Assembly (NCBI GenBank): GCA_942492115.1
Contig: CALODL010000009.1
Location: 122,453 to 186,452, forward strand
Origin: CALODL01 sp942492115
GTDB taxonomy: Bacteria > Planctomycetota > Phycisphaerae > UBA1845 > CAIVHJ01
Length of the DNA: 64,000 nt
Direction: 5' to 3'
Part shown: positions 55,404 to 63,735 of the stretch, piece after piece
Position numbering within the stretch: position 1 is the first letter of the stretch
How the letters are laid out: every line of letters starts with the position of its first letter
Position numbers and translations under genes: made by a program
Notes under the pieces: generated by a model
Seen by the model: only the letters and a program-made list of their open reading frames with translations
Told to the model about the DNA's origin: nothing
The model's database searches: none

Positions 55404-56345
55404 ATGGAATCAAAACGACTCACTGAGCGTATCAAAGATCTTGTGGCCCAGCAGGGATTCGACCATGTCGGTATCTCTCGAGCCACCACCATCGAGCGGG
55501 GAAATGACCTCCGACGCTGGCTGGACGCTGGCCGGCACGGTGACATGGCCTACCTCGAACGCTACCTCGAACAGCGTCTCGATCCGGCAAGAGTGCTGCC
55601 CAATGCGCGAAGCGTTGTCGTCGTGGCGCTCAACTACCGGCAACCTGCACCACGGGTCACGCAGGATCCTGCCGGACGTGTGGCCATGTATGCGTGGGGC
55701 GAAGACTATCATGTGGTGATCAAAGACAAACTGTGGGCCGTGGTCGATGCACTGCGTACTGAAATCGAAGAGCCATTCGACGCCAAGCCGTGTGTCGATA
55801 CCGCCCCGCTCCTCGAGCGCGAACTGGCCATGCGCAGCGGCATCGGCTGGATCGGCAAGAACACGCTCGTACTCAACCGCGATCTTGGGTCGTATTTCTT
55901 TCTGGGCGAGATCGTCACGACACTCGATCTCGTACCGGACACTCCGGCAACCGATCACTGCGGCACCTGTACGCGCTGCCTCGACGCTTGCCCGACTGAC
56001 GCATTCCCCAAAGCATACGAGATGGATGCCAGCAGGTGCATCTCGTACCACACCATCGAATTGCGCGACGATATCCCGGAGCAGTTCCATGCAGCCATTG
56101 GGGACTGGCTGTTCGGCTGCGATGTGTGCCAGCAGGTCTGTCCGTTCAACGGCACGACCCCCGCGACTACGGAACCACGTTTCGCCGCCCGCGCGTTCGC
56201 CCCGGCCATCGCAGTCGATGACGTGTTGTCATGGGACATCGAAGACTACAGGAAGGCCCTGAGCAAGACAGCCGTTAAGCGGGCGAAGTTCGAGATGCTC
56301 AAGCGCAATGCGGCAATTGTCCTGAAAAACAGTATTCAGACATGA
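55404..56345 (+). CDS. queG: Epoxyqueuosine reductase QueG
   Basis: 313 residues from the ATG at 55404 (AGGACC just upstream; the frame is open earlier but not protein-like). The N-terminal cobalamin-binding part (GFDHVGISRA, LPNARSVVVVALNYRQP, GIGWIGKNTLVLNRDLGSYFFLGEI) is followed by two 4Fe-4S clusters: CGTCTRCLDACP (~185) and CDVCQQVCPFN (~239). It reduces epoxyqueuosine to queuosine, the last step in making the modified wobble base of tRNAs with GUN anticodons. At 313 residues it is shorter than longer family members that carry extra C-terminal repeats. Confidence 0.93.
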   Translation: MESKRLTERIKDLVAQQGFDHVGISRATTIERGNDLRRWLDAGRHGDMAYLERYLEQRLDPARVLPNARSVVVVALNYRQPAPRVTQDPAGRVAMYAWGEDYHVVIKDKLWAVVDALRTEIEEPFDAKPCVDTAPLLERELAMRSGIGWIGKNTLVLNRDLGSYFFLGEIVTTLDLVPDTPATDHCGTCTRCLDACPTDAFPKAYEMDASRCISYHTIELRDDIPEQFHAAIGDWLFGCDVCQQVCPFNGTTPATTEPRFAARAFAPAIAVDDVLSWDIEDYRKALSKTAVKRAKFEMLKRNAAIVLKNSIQT

Positions 56346-56507
56346 CCCTCGTTCGTGAGCCCGAAGACGAAGACAGCACCATTCAGACCCGACCGAAGGT
56401 CCATGACCGCATGCGCATCATGAGAATGACCTCCAGGCCGTTCAACTGCAGACTGGCAGGACCTCACTGGAACGTCCGACAGGCTGTGCCGACACGCTCA
56501 CCGCTGG

Positions 56508-57029
56508 CTACAGCCCTTCTTTCTCCAGGTAAACGCCTTTGTCCACTCGCGAGAAGAACCGCTGGTAGAACACAGGATCGTGCACTGGCTGCACAGCCAC
56601 GACCCGGGCATGGTTGTCGAGCGTCTTGACATGAAATGCGAGGCGCACGCGAACCTCATGGGCACGTTGGGTGATATTGGCCGCACACTCTACGAGTAGA
56701 AACTTGTTCCACCGCGGGTCTTTCTCCCAGAACTTCGCCCAAAACGCTTCATTGCCGTCTTCAACGTCGACTTCTTTGGACGCGTAGATATAGCCGATGC
56801 TATCGTTGACTTCCTTGGGAATGAAGCTCTCGTCCTGCAGAACATCGAGCACGGCCTTAATGACTCGAGTGGAGTCCTCGATATCGAACGAGCGGGTCTG
56901 CAGCTCACGGATCTGGAGCTGGGTCATCGGTATGGTACGTGTGTTGCAGCCTGCCAGGGCACAACACAGCAGCACACAACCCGGCCACGGCCGTCTAGAA
57001 GCTGCTGCTATGGTAGGAAAAGCTCTCAA
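56508..57029 (-). CDS. Small lipoprotein, unknown family
   Basis: 173 residues. The signal sequence ends in a good lipobox, CALAGCNT, so Cys28 should be lipidated. The mature part has a conserved-looking block (TQLQIRELQTRSFDIED, VLDVLQDESFIPKEVN, GYIYASKEVD), similar to uncharacterised envelope lipoproteins. The start is a TTG at 57029 inside the end of the upstream gene (35-base overlap). A shorter GTG start would remove the positively charged n-region. Probably co-transcribed with the SmpA/OmlA-like lipoprotein gene upstream. Confidence 0.7.
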   Translation of the reverse strand: MRAFPTIAAASRRPWPGCVLLCCALAGCNTRTIPMTQLQIRELQTRSFDIEDSTRVIKAVLDVLQDESFIPKEVNDSIGYIYASKEVDVEDGNEAFWAKFWEKDPRWNKFLLVECAANITQRAHEVRVRLAFHVKTLDNHARVVAVQPVHDPVFYQRFFSRVDKGVYLEKEGL

Positions 57030-57456
57030 CGAGCCCGGCCTCGCTAAATTTGATGATGACGGTCAGCGTCCGTTGGGTCATCGCCGCCGCGCCAGCCGAC
57101 TTGCCATATGACCCGCCCACGCCACCAAGGATCAACGCACTGCCGCCCGGCAAGCCGCCAGCGCCCACGGCTCCTTCCGCCGCCCCCCGATCGTTCGAAT
57201 AAGATGCTTCGGTCGCAATCTTGTCGTAGACCCACGAGGTCAGACCATGGTTGTCCCGCGTAATAATGTTCGGTGATCCGAGGGCAACGGCGACCTCTGT
57301 CTCGGACATGCCCTCACGGATTTCACGCTGCACGGCTCCGACGGTCATTCTGCGCTCGCGTTCGCTGTGCAGTTCGGACGCGTGCCTTCCACCCGACATG
57401 CAACCGCATACCGTCGCCAATGTGCCCGTGACAATCGTGATCGCCAGACATTTCAT
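56995..57456 (-). CDS. SmpA/OmlA-like lipoprotein
   Basis: 153 residues. The signal peptide has ITIVTGTLATVCGCM with lipobox VCGC (Cys19 modified). The domain VQREIREGMSETEVAVALGSPNII followed by TSWVYD matches the BamE/SmpA/OmlA fold, which usually sits in the outer membrane or acts in envelope assembly. A Gly-rich loop (AAEGAVGAGGLPGGSALILGG) interrupts the last part, unlike BamE itself. Overlaps the next lipoprotein gene. Confidence 0.75.
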   Translation of the reverse strand: MKCLAITIVTGTLATVCGCMSGGRHASELHSERERRMTVGAVQREIREGMSETEVAVALGSPNIITRDNHGLTSWVYDKIATEASYSNDRGAAEGAVGAGGLPGGSALILGGVGGSYGKSAGAAAMTQRTLTVIIKFSEAGLVESFSYHSSSF

Positions 57457-57680
57457 GTGAACCCACGCTCCATTGACTCACCGGATTCTGATTCGAGCCT
57501 TCAGTGCTGCATTCTATGCCGGACGACGCGTGGATTCACGAACAACCGGGATGTCCGATCGGCCGCGGCGCCGCGAAGACTCGGAACTGCGGCCGTAGCT
57601 CAAGCCTACTACTGCCTTAAGTTACCCTGGCATGATGCGAGGGTGCACCTCGCACGTACGAGAAGCGATGGTCATCGATA

Positions 57681-57962
57681 TTATCCTTCATTGTGACCCA
57701 GGTTCTTCTGTGGGGCGATCACATCGCGAATGCGCTGTTTGATTTCTTTGGGTTGGGGAAATCCACCGTCACGTTTGCGACACCAGAGCACATTCTCGGC
57801 AATAGCGATTTGGAATTCGCCACTCGGACCCGGCTTGAGGGTCACACCACCGAGTTCGGCCTCGAACGTCGACAACAATTCCTGCGCCAACCACGCCGCG
57901 CGGAGCAGCCAGCGGCAGCGGGTGCAATACGTGATGTCGACGTTCGGTGGCCGCCCGGACAT
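57681..57962 (-). CDS. SelW/Rdx-like thioredoxin-fold protein
   Basis: 93 residues of the SelT/SelW/SelH family: VDITYCTRCRWLLRAAWLAQ carries the CxxC redox motif (here Cys-Cys, with no selenocysteine), then TLKPGPSGEFQIAI and the terminal GGFPQPKEIKQRIRD typical of bacterial SelW-like proteins. Probably a small thiol-disulfide protein of unknown partner. It starts 15 bases after the stop of the truncated secreted-protein gene; no clear ribosome binding site. Confidence 0.85.
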   Translation of the reverse strand: MSGRPPNVDITYCTRCRWLLRAAWLAQELLSTFEAELGGVTLKPGPSGEFQIAIAENVLWCRKRDGGFPQPKEIKQRIRDVIAPQKNLGHNEG

Positions 57963-57977
57963 GTGTTACGCAATCGC

Positions 57978-59942
57978 TCAGCGCCCGTTGACGCGACGGT
58001 CTGTAGTGGTAGCTTCGATGGTCACGGTGTTGGACGTCAGTGCAATCCGGTCTCCCGAAGCGGTTGGGAACAGGTATGTACGCTGGTCAACATCGTTGGC
58101 GTCGTGCAGCAGTTCGACCACGAAACGGCCGGCCACGGCAGCACTGGCTTTGTACACAAAGGTCGCCAACGTGCCGGGTGCAACGCCGATCCCATCACCG
58201 TCACGGCCAACGAGTACCTGTTGGGTGCGAACATTGGACGCAGACCATTCGAACTGCTCGGTCACCCGCTCGGCCGGGACGATCACATCGACCAGCTGGA
58301 GCATGCCGCGCTTGCCGCCCCGCACGTTCATATGCAGCTGGTAGCCTCGAACATCCGCGAGGCCATGCCCCAATGCGACGGTGACATGCACGACCTCACC
58401 GGCACGAACTGTCGCCTGCTCGGCGCTTATGATCAGCTCGGCGCGAGCGGTCACCTGCGGCTTGACGCGAACAGGCGTTTGCGGAGCCGGACCATCGAGA
58501 GGACAGCTGCAGGAGGTCGCGCCACCAAATGCGTTCAGTGCGGCGAAAGCATCGTTGCCATCACAGACGCCGTCTGGATCGCAGCTGCCGAACGCTCCAC
58601 CAGCATCGACGTTGAAGGCCACGGGCGGGTTGTCCTCGCAAGTGAACTTGCCCTTGCCGTTGGGATCGACGTTTGCAAAGCAGTTCAGCGCGGCGAAGCG
58701 ATCGTTGCCGTCGGCGGCACCATCTGGAGGACACGCCCCGAATCCGCCGGCCATATCGGCGAAGACAACATCTGTCGCCTCGCACGTACCGGCTACACAC
58801 GCCCACCAGACACAGCCGTCGTCTCTGATGTCGTCATTGTCGTTGTCGGCGCAATCCCCGATCACCTCACAACCCGGCATGACTGGTTCACACAAGCACG
58901 CACCGTCGCACTCACCCGTACCCGGGCCCTTGCCCCCGTCACACAGCGTACCGGCGCCGGCACAGTCATCAGGAGGACACTCAGCGGTCACACCATCGCA
59001 GGATTCTGGGGCGTCACAGTCGCCGGCAGCAGCACGGCATTCTGTACCCATGCTGACCATAACATCGGCGGGACACTCCGTGGACACTCCGTCGCAGACT
59101 TCGGCTGCATCACAGTCACCGGCACTTGGCCGACACATGATGCCATCGAGCATCTGCTGAACGCAGGAGCCATCCGCTGGATTACACACCCCCATCGCGC
59201 AAGCGCTGTTCAGGCCCGAACAGTCAGGCGGATCAGTCACACAAATATTGTCACAGTCCAGGTCGCGAATACGGAAGTCATCGATCGCCGCCTCGACCAC
59301 CGAAGGCTCGGGCAAGTCGGCGGCGCTGAAGCGAACCTGCAAGGTCGAGGTCCCGATCAAGCCGGCGGGGACCGCATGGGTCACCTGAATCCAGCCGCCC
59401 TGAACGTCCGCACCGGTAGGTCCGACCGTTTCCACATTGACCCACACGGAGCCGTTGTCTGACGCTTCAACAATGAATACATCGGCCTCGGGTGCCCCAC
59501 CTTCTACATTGGAGAACCAGCGGGCGTATGAAATCTGCGGATCGATCAACAGACTGATGTCGAAGGTCGGCGAAGTCAGAATCGTCGTACCATCATCGAC
59601 ATCCGTGTTGCCTGCGGCATTCTCGGTCAGGAAGCACGACCCCGAACCGTCGAAGTCTTCTGTGGGATCCCCACGCGTGCCATCACCGGCAGGAATACCG
59701 CTCTCCCAGACGCCGGCCCCCGCATCACCAGACACGGTCCAGCCACTGGGGTCTTCGAAGTCCACGATGTCGATGTCACTGATACCTGGTGCAGACAGCG
59801 CACTATAGGTTGTCGTCGGGGCATCGGCCGGCGTGGTCTGCGTCGTCCCGCCAATCGAATCGACGGTCACGTAGTATTCTACAATGCTGCCGCACGGAGC
59901 GCCGGGCAGGGTGCCCGAGTACAGGTCGCCCATGTCGCTCAT
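57978..59942 (-). CDS. Secreted dockerin-like protein, N-terminus lost
   Basis: 654 residues from an internal Met; the frame continues upstream as VYSVDGGPFESVAMSDM to about 59978, a segment usual in the middle of planctomycete secreted proteases and similar proteins, and is then cut by a TGA at 59988-59990. So the gene lacks its 5' part. Visible domains: a beta-sandwich of MAM or anchor type (~55-235, IVDFEDPSGWTVSGDAGAGV), Cys-rich repeats (~240-385), the paired dockerin-like repeats (~388-480: GNDRFAALNCF, GNDAFAALNAF) and a cohesin-like C-terminal domain (VRGYQLHMNVRGG). The truncation coincides with the change to eukaryote-like sequence. Confidence 0.82.
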   Translation of the reverse strand: MSDMGDLYSGTLPGAPCGSIVEYYVTVDSIGGTTQTTPADAPTTTYSALSAPGISDIDIVDFEDPSGWTVSGDAGAGVWESGIPAGDGTRGDPTEDFDGSGSCFLTENAAGNTDVDDGTTILTSPTFDISLLIDPQISYARWFSNVEGGAPEADVFIVEASDNGSVWVNVETVGPTGADVQGGWIQVTHAVPAGLIGTSTLQVRFSAADLPEPSVVEAAIDDFRIRDLDCDNICVTDPPDCSGLNSACAMGVCNPADGSCVQQMLDGIMCRPSAGDCDAAEVCDGVSTECPADVMVSMGTECRAAAGDCDAPESCDGVTAECPPDDCAGAGTLCDGGKGPGTGECDGACLCEPVMPGCEVIGDCADNDNDDIRDDGCVWWACVAGTCEATDVVFADMAGGFGACPPDGAADGNDRFAALNCFANVDPNGKGKFTCEDNPPVAFNVDAGGAFGSCDPDGVCDGNDAFAALNAFGGATSCSCPLDGPAPQTPVRVKPQVTARAELIISAEQATVRAGEVVHVTVALGHGLADVRGYQLHMNVRGGKRGMLQLVDVIVPAERVTEQFEWSASNVRTQQVLVGRDGDGIGVAPGTLATFVYKASAAVAGRFVVELLHDANDVDQRTYLFPTASGDRIALTSNTVTIEATTTDRRVNGR

Positions 59943-59978
59943 CGCAACGCTCTCGAATGGTCCGCCATCGACCGAGTA

Positions 59979-60020
59979 GACGTCTCTTCATCTGGTGGCT
60001 GCGGCTCCAGTTCTCGCCAA
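59979..60020. other. Chimeric junction
   Basis: Left of here the minus-strand frame is planctomycete-like; right of here the plus-strand frame is eukaryote-like, and both are cut mid-protein. The plus-strand frame is open across the junction and reads into antisense of the planctomycete gene. The change of GC and gene style is abrupt, with no insertion sequence, tRNA or repeat. AGACGTCT, an 8-base palindrome, lies at 59978-59985. Confidence 0.6.
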
Positions 60021-61112
60021 ATGACGACTATGCTGAAACTTCAGCAAAATACACAGGGAGCCTCCGAGTGTCGAGAAAGGTACAGAGTCGAATACTTCGA
60101 AAGGAACATCCCGGATCAGCACTGGGTCAACGCTCAGACTCGGTACTATTTAGAATGGTTGATTGAAACAAAGCATGCCCAGCCCGGAAGTGTTCTGTTT
60201 TATGGACAAGATGACAAAGCCAGGATTCCTGTAGGGAACGACGTTGCAGTGTCGACCAACGTCCGAAGCAGGACTCGTGCCATCGTTCCCCATGGCGTAC
60301 AGCCTTCTGCAGCCGACCACGACTTTGGATATGCCAGTATCATCCCGTCTGTCACCCTCAAGTGTAATATTCCAGACTCTATGGAGAGATCCTTTTTCGG
60401 TGGAGACGGTGAAATGGAGGTGGTGCTTCGTGACGGTACCTTCGACGGATCTGACGTTTTTGACCATTGTTCACAGCTGCTCCAGACCCTGAGCAATGAG
60501 CCTGTAAAGCCGTTCGGTATTGTTCTTCAGACAGATGGCGGCCCGGACCACAACTTGACATTTCTGAGAACGCGGCTGGCACTTGTATCTCTCTTTATCT
60601 CGGGCGACATGGACATCTTAGTTGCGATTCGCGGAGCGCCTAACGGGTCGTGGTTGAACAAGGCGGAGCGTTGCATGAGTATTCTCAACCTTGGCCTGCA
60701 AGATGTTGCTCTTATTCAAGGGGTTATGCCAGAATGGGCCGAAGACCACGTTAAAAGTGCAAGCAGCATGAAGGACGTCCGTAAAATTGCGGAAAGCCTC
60801 GAAAAGGAAACAAAAGCTGCACGTGATCGTGCGAACAAGAAGTCAGGTGGTGCTCCAAGACTATGTTGCCCTTTATCAAGCAGCGATGCATCTCGCATTG
60901 CTATTGCGCGCCAAGGACGAGCCAACGACCTGGTCAAATGTGGTTTCTTTGTGGGGTCTTGTCAGGGTCGATTGGAACGAACGTCGAACGCATGTGTCGT
61001 CATTGCATTGATTGTAGCGTACAAGTTCTTGGCCGCCCCCCTTGATGCTGACGACATTGTGAATGCTATTGATGTACTTTGTGCTTACGCCGGCGACAAT
61101 TGCTTATCATAA
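60021..61112 (+). CDS. Eukaryote-type transposase-like fragment
   Basis: 363 residues in the longest frame; the first ~275 look real (60021 to about 60850). FGIVLQTDGGPDHNLTFLRTR and VAIRGAPNGSWLNKAERCMSI suggest the core of a DDE-type transposase: Asp in TDGGPDHN and Glu in NKAER. This pattern resembles repeated proteins I recall from marine invertebrate and algal genomes. The N-terminus is cut by the junction. After KKSGG the frame loses protein character, and other frames look no better, so there is a break near 60850. Codon use and lower GC differ from everything left of 59980. Confidence 0.55.
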   Translation: MTTMLKLQQNTQGASECRERYRVEYFERNIPDQHWVNAQTRYYLEWLIETKHAQPGSVLFYGQDDKARIPVGNDVAVSTNVRSRTRAIVPHGVQPSAADHDFGYASIIPSVTLKCNIPDSMERSFFGGDGEMEVVLRDGTFDGSDVFDHCSQLLQTLSNEPVKPFGIVLQTDGGPDHNLTFLRTRLALVSLFISGDMDILVAIRGAPNGSWLNKAERCMSILNLGLQDVALIQGVMPEWAEDHVKSASSMKDVRKIAESLEKETKAARDRANKKSGGAPRLCCPLSSSDASRIAIARQGRANDLVKCGFFVGSCQGRLERTSNACVVIALIVAYKFLAAPLDADDIVNAIDVLCAYAGDNCLS

Positions 61113-61830
61113 AATTCGTGACATCGAAAGCTCCGCGTTCATCGATCTGGACGATGCTCGTGACAAGATACAAGAATCTTTTCTGGCGGAGGTTGCCAAC
61201 GTCAGTTCGTACCGTTCCTGTTACTGTCATTACCGGCTGGCGGAAAACGGCGAGTTGGGTGCTTCCGAAGTAGATCGATTCAAGAATGAGCTAGTGCAGC
61301 AGCTACTTATGGTTTCACCAGAAAACAGAGTGGCTGCCACGGTATTCCTCAATTCCCATCTGTTTGCAGTGTACCGAGAGAAGATCGACAACGGCTATGA
61401 ATGGCATCTGATTGATTCTTTAGAAGACCGTGCCGTGCGTGGGTGCAGCCAGCACTACGTGTTCGACAGTGTCGACGATCTTGCGAGATACCTCTTGACG
61501 TGTTGCCGCACTACAATGGCATTGTCACCAGATGCCGTGAAGCAAAAGATTGTCAATGACGAGCATTGCTCGACGGTTACTTTGGATGTGTACACAAGTC
61601 CAGAAACAGATGCTTCGTCGAGCAAACGAGAAGCGATTCTCATCTGCCTCGTCATGGCTGAAACCAAACAGAAGAGGGCCTACATTGAATCGCTTGCACG
61701 AGAAGCAGACAAACTCGAAAGCCAAGACTTCAAGGCCGAATGGGCAGCATCCCTCCAGCGCCCGATTGACTTTGTTGGACAACGTTTTGGTAGCCTTGAG
61801 TTATGTGGCCGCAAGGTGAAAGTGATCTAA
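61063..61830 (+). CDS. Eukaryote-type protein, possible deubiquitinase-like
   Basis: 255 residues; protein-like from about IAYHKIRDIESS. LNSHLFAVYREKIDNGYEWHLIDSLED looks like the His-containing core of a Josephin- or papain-like deubiquitinase, but the matching Cys is not evident, so this is weak. The last ~50 residues (READKLESQDFKAEWAASLQ, RFGSLELCGRKVKV) read like the continuation of the transposase-like protein upstream, implying that the piece in between was inserted or that frames are broken. Part of the eukaryote-like block. Confidence 0.4.
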   Translation: MLLMYFVLTPATIAYHKIRDIESSAFIDLDDARDKIQESFLAEVANVSSYRSCYCHYRLAENGELGASEVDRFKNELVQQLLMVSPENRVAATVFLNSHLFAVYREKIDNGYEWHLIDSLEDRAVRGCSQHYVFDSVDDLARYLLTCCRTTMALSPDAVKQKIVNDEHCSTVTLDVYTSPETDASSSKREAILICLVMAETKQKRAYIESLAREADKLESQDFKAEWAASLQRPIDFVGQRFGSLELCGRKVKVI

Positions 61831-61870
61831 GCGTTGCGATGAATCCGGTCGCAAGGGCCTGCAGAATACA

Positions 61871-62767
61871 TTGAAAGGAATCGACGAGAACTACGACGAA
61901 TCCATTCGCCTCAAGTCGGAAGAAAAGAAGAGCCCTCTAATCATGAAATTCATGGAAACGCATGGAAGGAATAGCCCCTATGGTTTTACTCTTGTGAAGT
62001 GCGATGGGATTGGCTGCGACATCTGCAAACCCATTCGATGCCCTGAGAGTCTCAAGCAATTGGTGATGCAGCAACAGCCGACTCCACTCCTGGACAAGAT
62101 GCGTAAAGGACACTTCCAAGAGCGAAATGAAGCCCTAAGCCAGGTCGAATCAGGAGCTCGCGACAAAGTCGATTTGAGCGACTTGCCTTTGGTACAGAAG
62201 GGCGACGAAAGCGGCATGAAGGCACGAAAGGAACGGGATGCGCAAGTGGCGAAAGAAGCACTAGGAGGAAAGAGTTTCGATGCTTCAATGGTCCGAGGAA
62301 TTGTGAAGTGTTTCGAATGTAACAAGCCCCGTTGCGTCTTCTCCAAGACTCACGAAGACTTTGACGGTGTGGAAGATCAGGTTCAACGTCAACTTGAGCA
62401 GGCTCGGTTCGTTTGTGGTTCGGAACTCTTCGCGCTCGACCGGGATGGTACAATTGCAAACTCTGTCGTCATCCGGAGTGGTATCGAATGCTCGTCGCAG
62501 GTCGAGAGGGCCTACTTCGATCCACGCAGTGGAAAACGTTTTTTCAAGGCTGTCCCTGTATGTATTCACTGCGGTGAAAGCGAAGATTGTGTACTGATTC
62601 AAAATGATTTGGAAAAGAAATCTTTGACGGAGGGCCGACAGGTGCACCCAATCTGCAACTTTTGTCTAGAAGCGGGAAAGAAAGTTGTAGCTCTGCAAGG
62701 CAGCAAGAAACGTAAGTCGCAAGAGACTACCGAGTATCAGGCTACGAATGCAGCAACGGATGGATAG
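61871..62767 (+). CDS. Zinc-ribbon part of eukaryotic mobile element
   Basis: 298 residues with ordered Cys pairs: VKCDGIGCDICKPIRCP (~43-60), VKCFECNKPRCVF (~148-160), FVCGSELF, VPVCIHCGESEDC (~230-242) and HPICNFCLEAGKK. This spacing, with KPRCVFSK and a repeated Cys-x2-Cys ending, matches the C-terminal zinc region of the same marine-eukaryote repeat protein family as the fragment at 60021. The frame is open upstream to ~61826 without a clear ATG (the called start is TTG). The end overlaps the next ORF by 20 bases, not a bacterial operon feature here. Confidence 0.55.
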   Translation: MKGIDENYDESIRLKSEEKKSPLIMKFMETHGRNSPYGFTLVKCDGIGCDICKPIRCPESLKQLVMQQQPTPLLDKMRKGHFQERNEALSQVESGARDKVDLSDLPLVQKGDESGMKARKERDAQVAKEALGGKSFDASMVRGIVKCFECNKPRCVFSKTHEDFDGVEDQVQRQLEQARFVCGSELFALDRDGTIANSVVIRSGIECSSQVERAYFDPRSGKRFFKAVPVCIHCGESEDCVLIQNDLEKKSLTEGRQVHPICNFCLEAGKKVVALQGSKKRKSQETTEYQATNAATDG

Positions 62768-63248
62768 GTACTTTAAGAGCGGAAGCGGTAAATCTCGAAA
62801 GGAAACGAAGTCGAGAGAAGAGTCTGTGAGAGCCAAAGCAGGCGTTGCCACTTCGAAAGCTGGTGCTAGTTCCGGATCTGATCCCGCCGTTGCCAAGTCA
62901 ACTTCGAAAGCCGGTGCTAGCTCCGAATCCGATCCCGCCGTCGCCAAGTCAAGCCAGTCTGGTGTTGACCCACAAGACGACGAAGCCGATTCTTGGGTAG
63001 GAACACTCAATCCGACAAGTATCTTCACTTCCTTCCAGAAGGTAGAATCAAAAGGTGCAAAGATGATGACGGCGGCGACAGTTTTGCGCCGAAGTGGACG
63101 GGGGCGGAATGCTAAAAGCGACAGAATGGTGATCGATAGCCTTCCTGCGGATTCAAGAGATTTCCTTTCTAGTATGGGAGTAGTCGTTGATGTGAATGCA
63201 CGCGGAAACTGCGGGTTCGAGAGTGTCTTTCTCAGTTTGCGGATCTAA
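62748..63248 (+). pseudogene. OTU-like protease, N-terminal part
   Basis: 166 residues. A Ser/Lys-rich disordered half contains a 17-residue tandem repeat (TSKAGASSGSDPAVAKS and TSKAGASSESDPAVAKS, encoded by 51-base repeats at 62850-62951). It then reaches GVVVDVNARGNCGFESVFLSL, which matches the catalytic loop of OTU cysteine proteases (Asp ... GNC-x-F). The frame stops at 63246, before the rest of the domain, which continues in another frame from ~63268. So it is a broken gene or contains a consensus error. OTU proteases remove ubiquitin in eukaryotes and occur in some mobile elements. Confidence 0.5.
62850..62951 (+). repeat. 51-base tandem repeat, two copies
   Basis: Two adjacent 51-base units (62850-62900 and 62901-62951) differ at a few mainly silent positions and encode near-identical 17-residue units rich in Ser, Ala and Lys. 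The mostly silent differences suggest this frame was translated and under selection. Confidence 0.75.
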
Positions 63249-63267
63249 ACCTTGAGCTAGGCCCTTC

Positions 63268-63735
63268 ATGGCGTCTACATTCAGGAAGAAAGTCAGTGAA
63301 TACGCTTCTCGGAATGCGGATCGCTTTGTGAAGACACTGTTCCACGACGAGCAAGCACCTAACATGAATGCTAATCGGCTGGAGAAGTTGAAAAAGCATT
63401 GGGATATTGCTGCAGTCAAAAGAGCGCATGACGGCATGACGGATTACAACGTGGGCCGCACGGGATGGGTACAGGAAACGAAGTGGTTTCACACTTTTTA
63501 TCATTTCCCCGTGATAGCTGCAATGTTCAATGTCAACGTGGTGTTGTATGATCTCGACCAAGGCATGACCAAATTGTGGAAACCGGGAGATGAAGAGGGC
63601 GCCATTTGCTATCATGGATCCGAAAGTGGCTTACACAGCCTCGATGAGTATGTGGCTACTGACCAACGGTTGTGCATTCGCTTGATTTACTACTCCCGGC
63701 ACTATCAATACCTCGCGCGGTACTCTATCACATAG
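63268..63735 (+). pseudogene. OTU-like protease, C-terminal part
   Basis: 155 residues. RKKVSEYASRNADRFVKTLF fits the helix after the catalytic Cys in OTU domains, TGWVQETKWFHTFYHFPVIAAMFNVNVVLYD matches the W..E....A......I.V family core, and LCIRLIYYSRHYQYL supplies the catalytic His. It is out of frame with the Cys-containing ORF ending at 63248, with only ~20 bases between. The two pieces together make one complete OTU domain of ~190 residues. Part of the eukaryote-like block. Confidence 0.5.

Noticed and set aside
57637..57653. GCGAGG-GTGCA-CCTCGC hairpin as terminator
   Set aside because: No T-run on either strand and its position does not match a gene end well.
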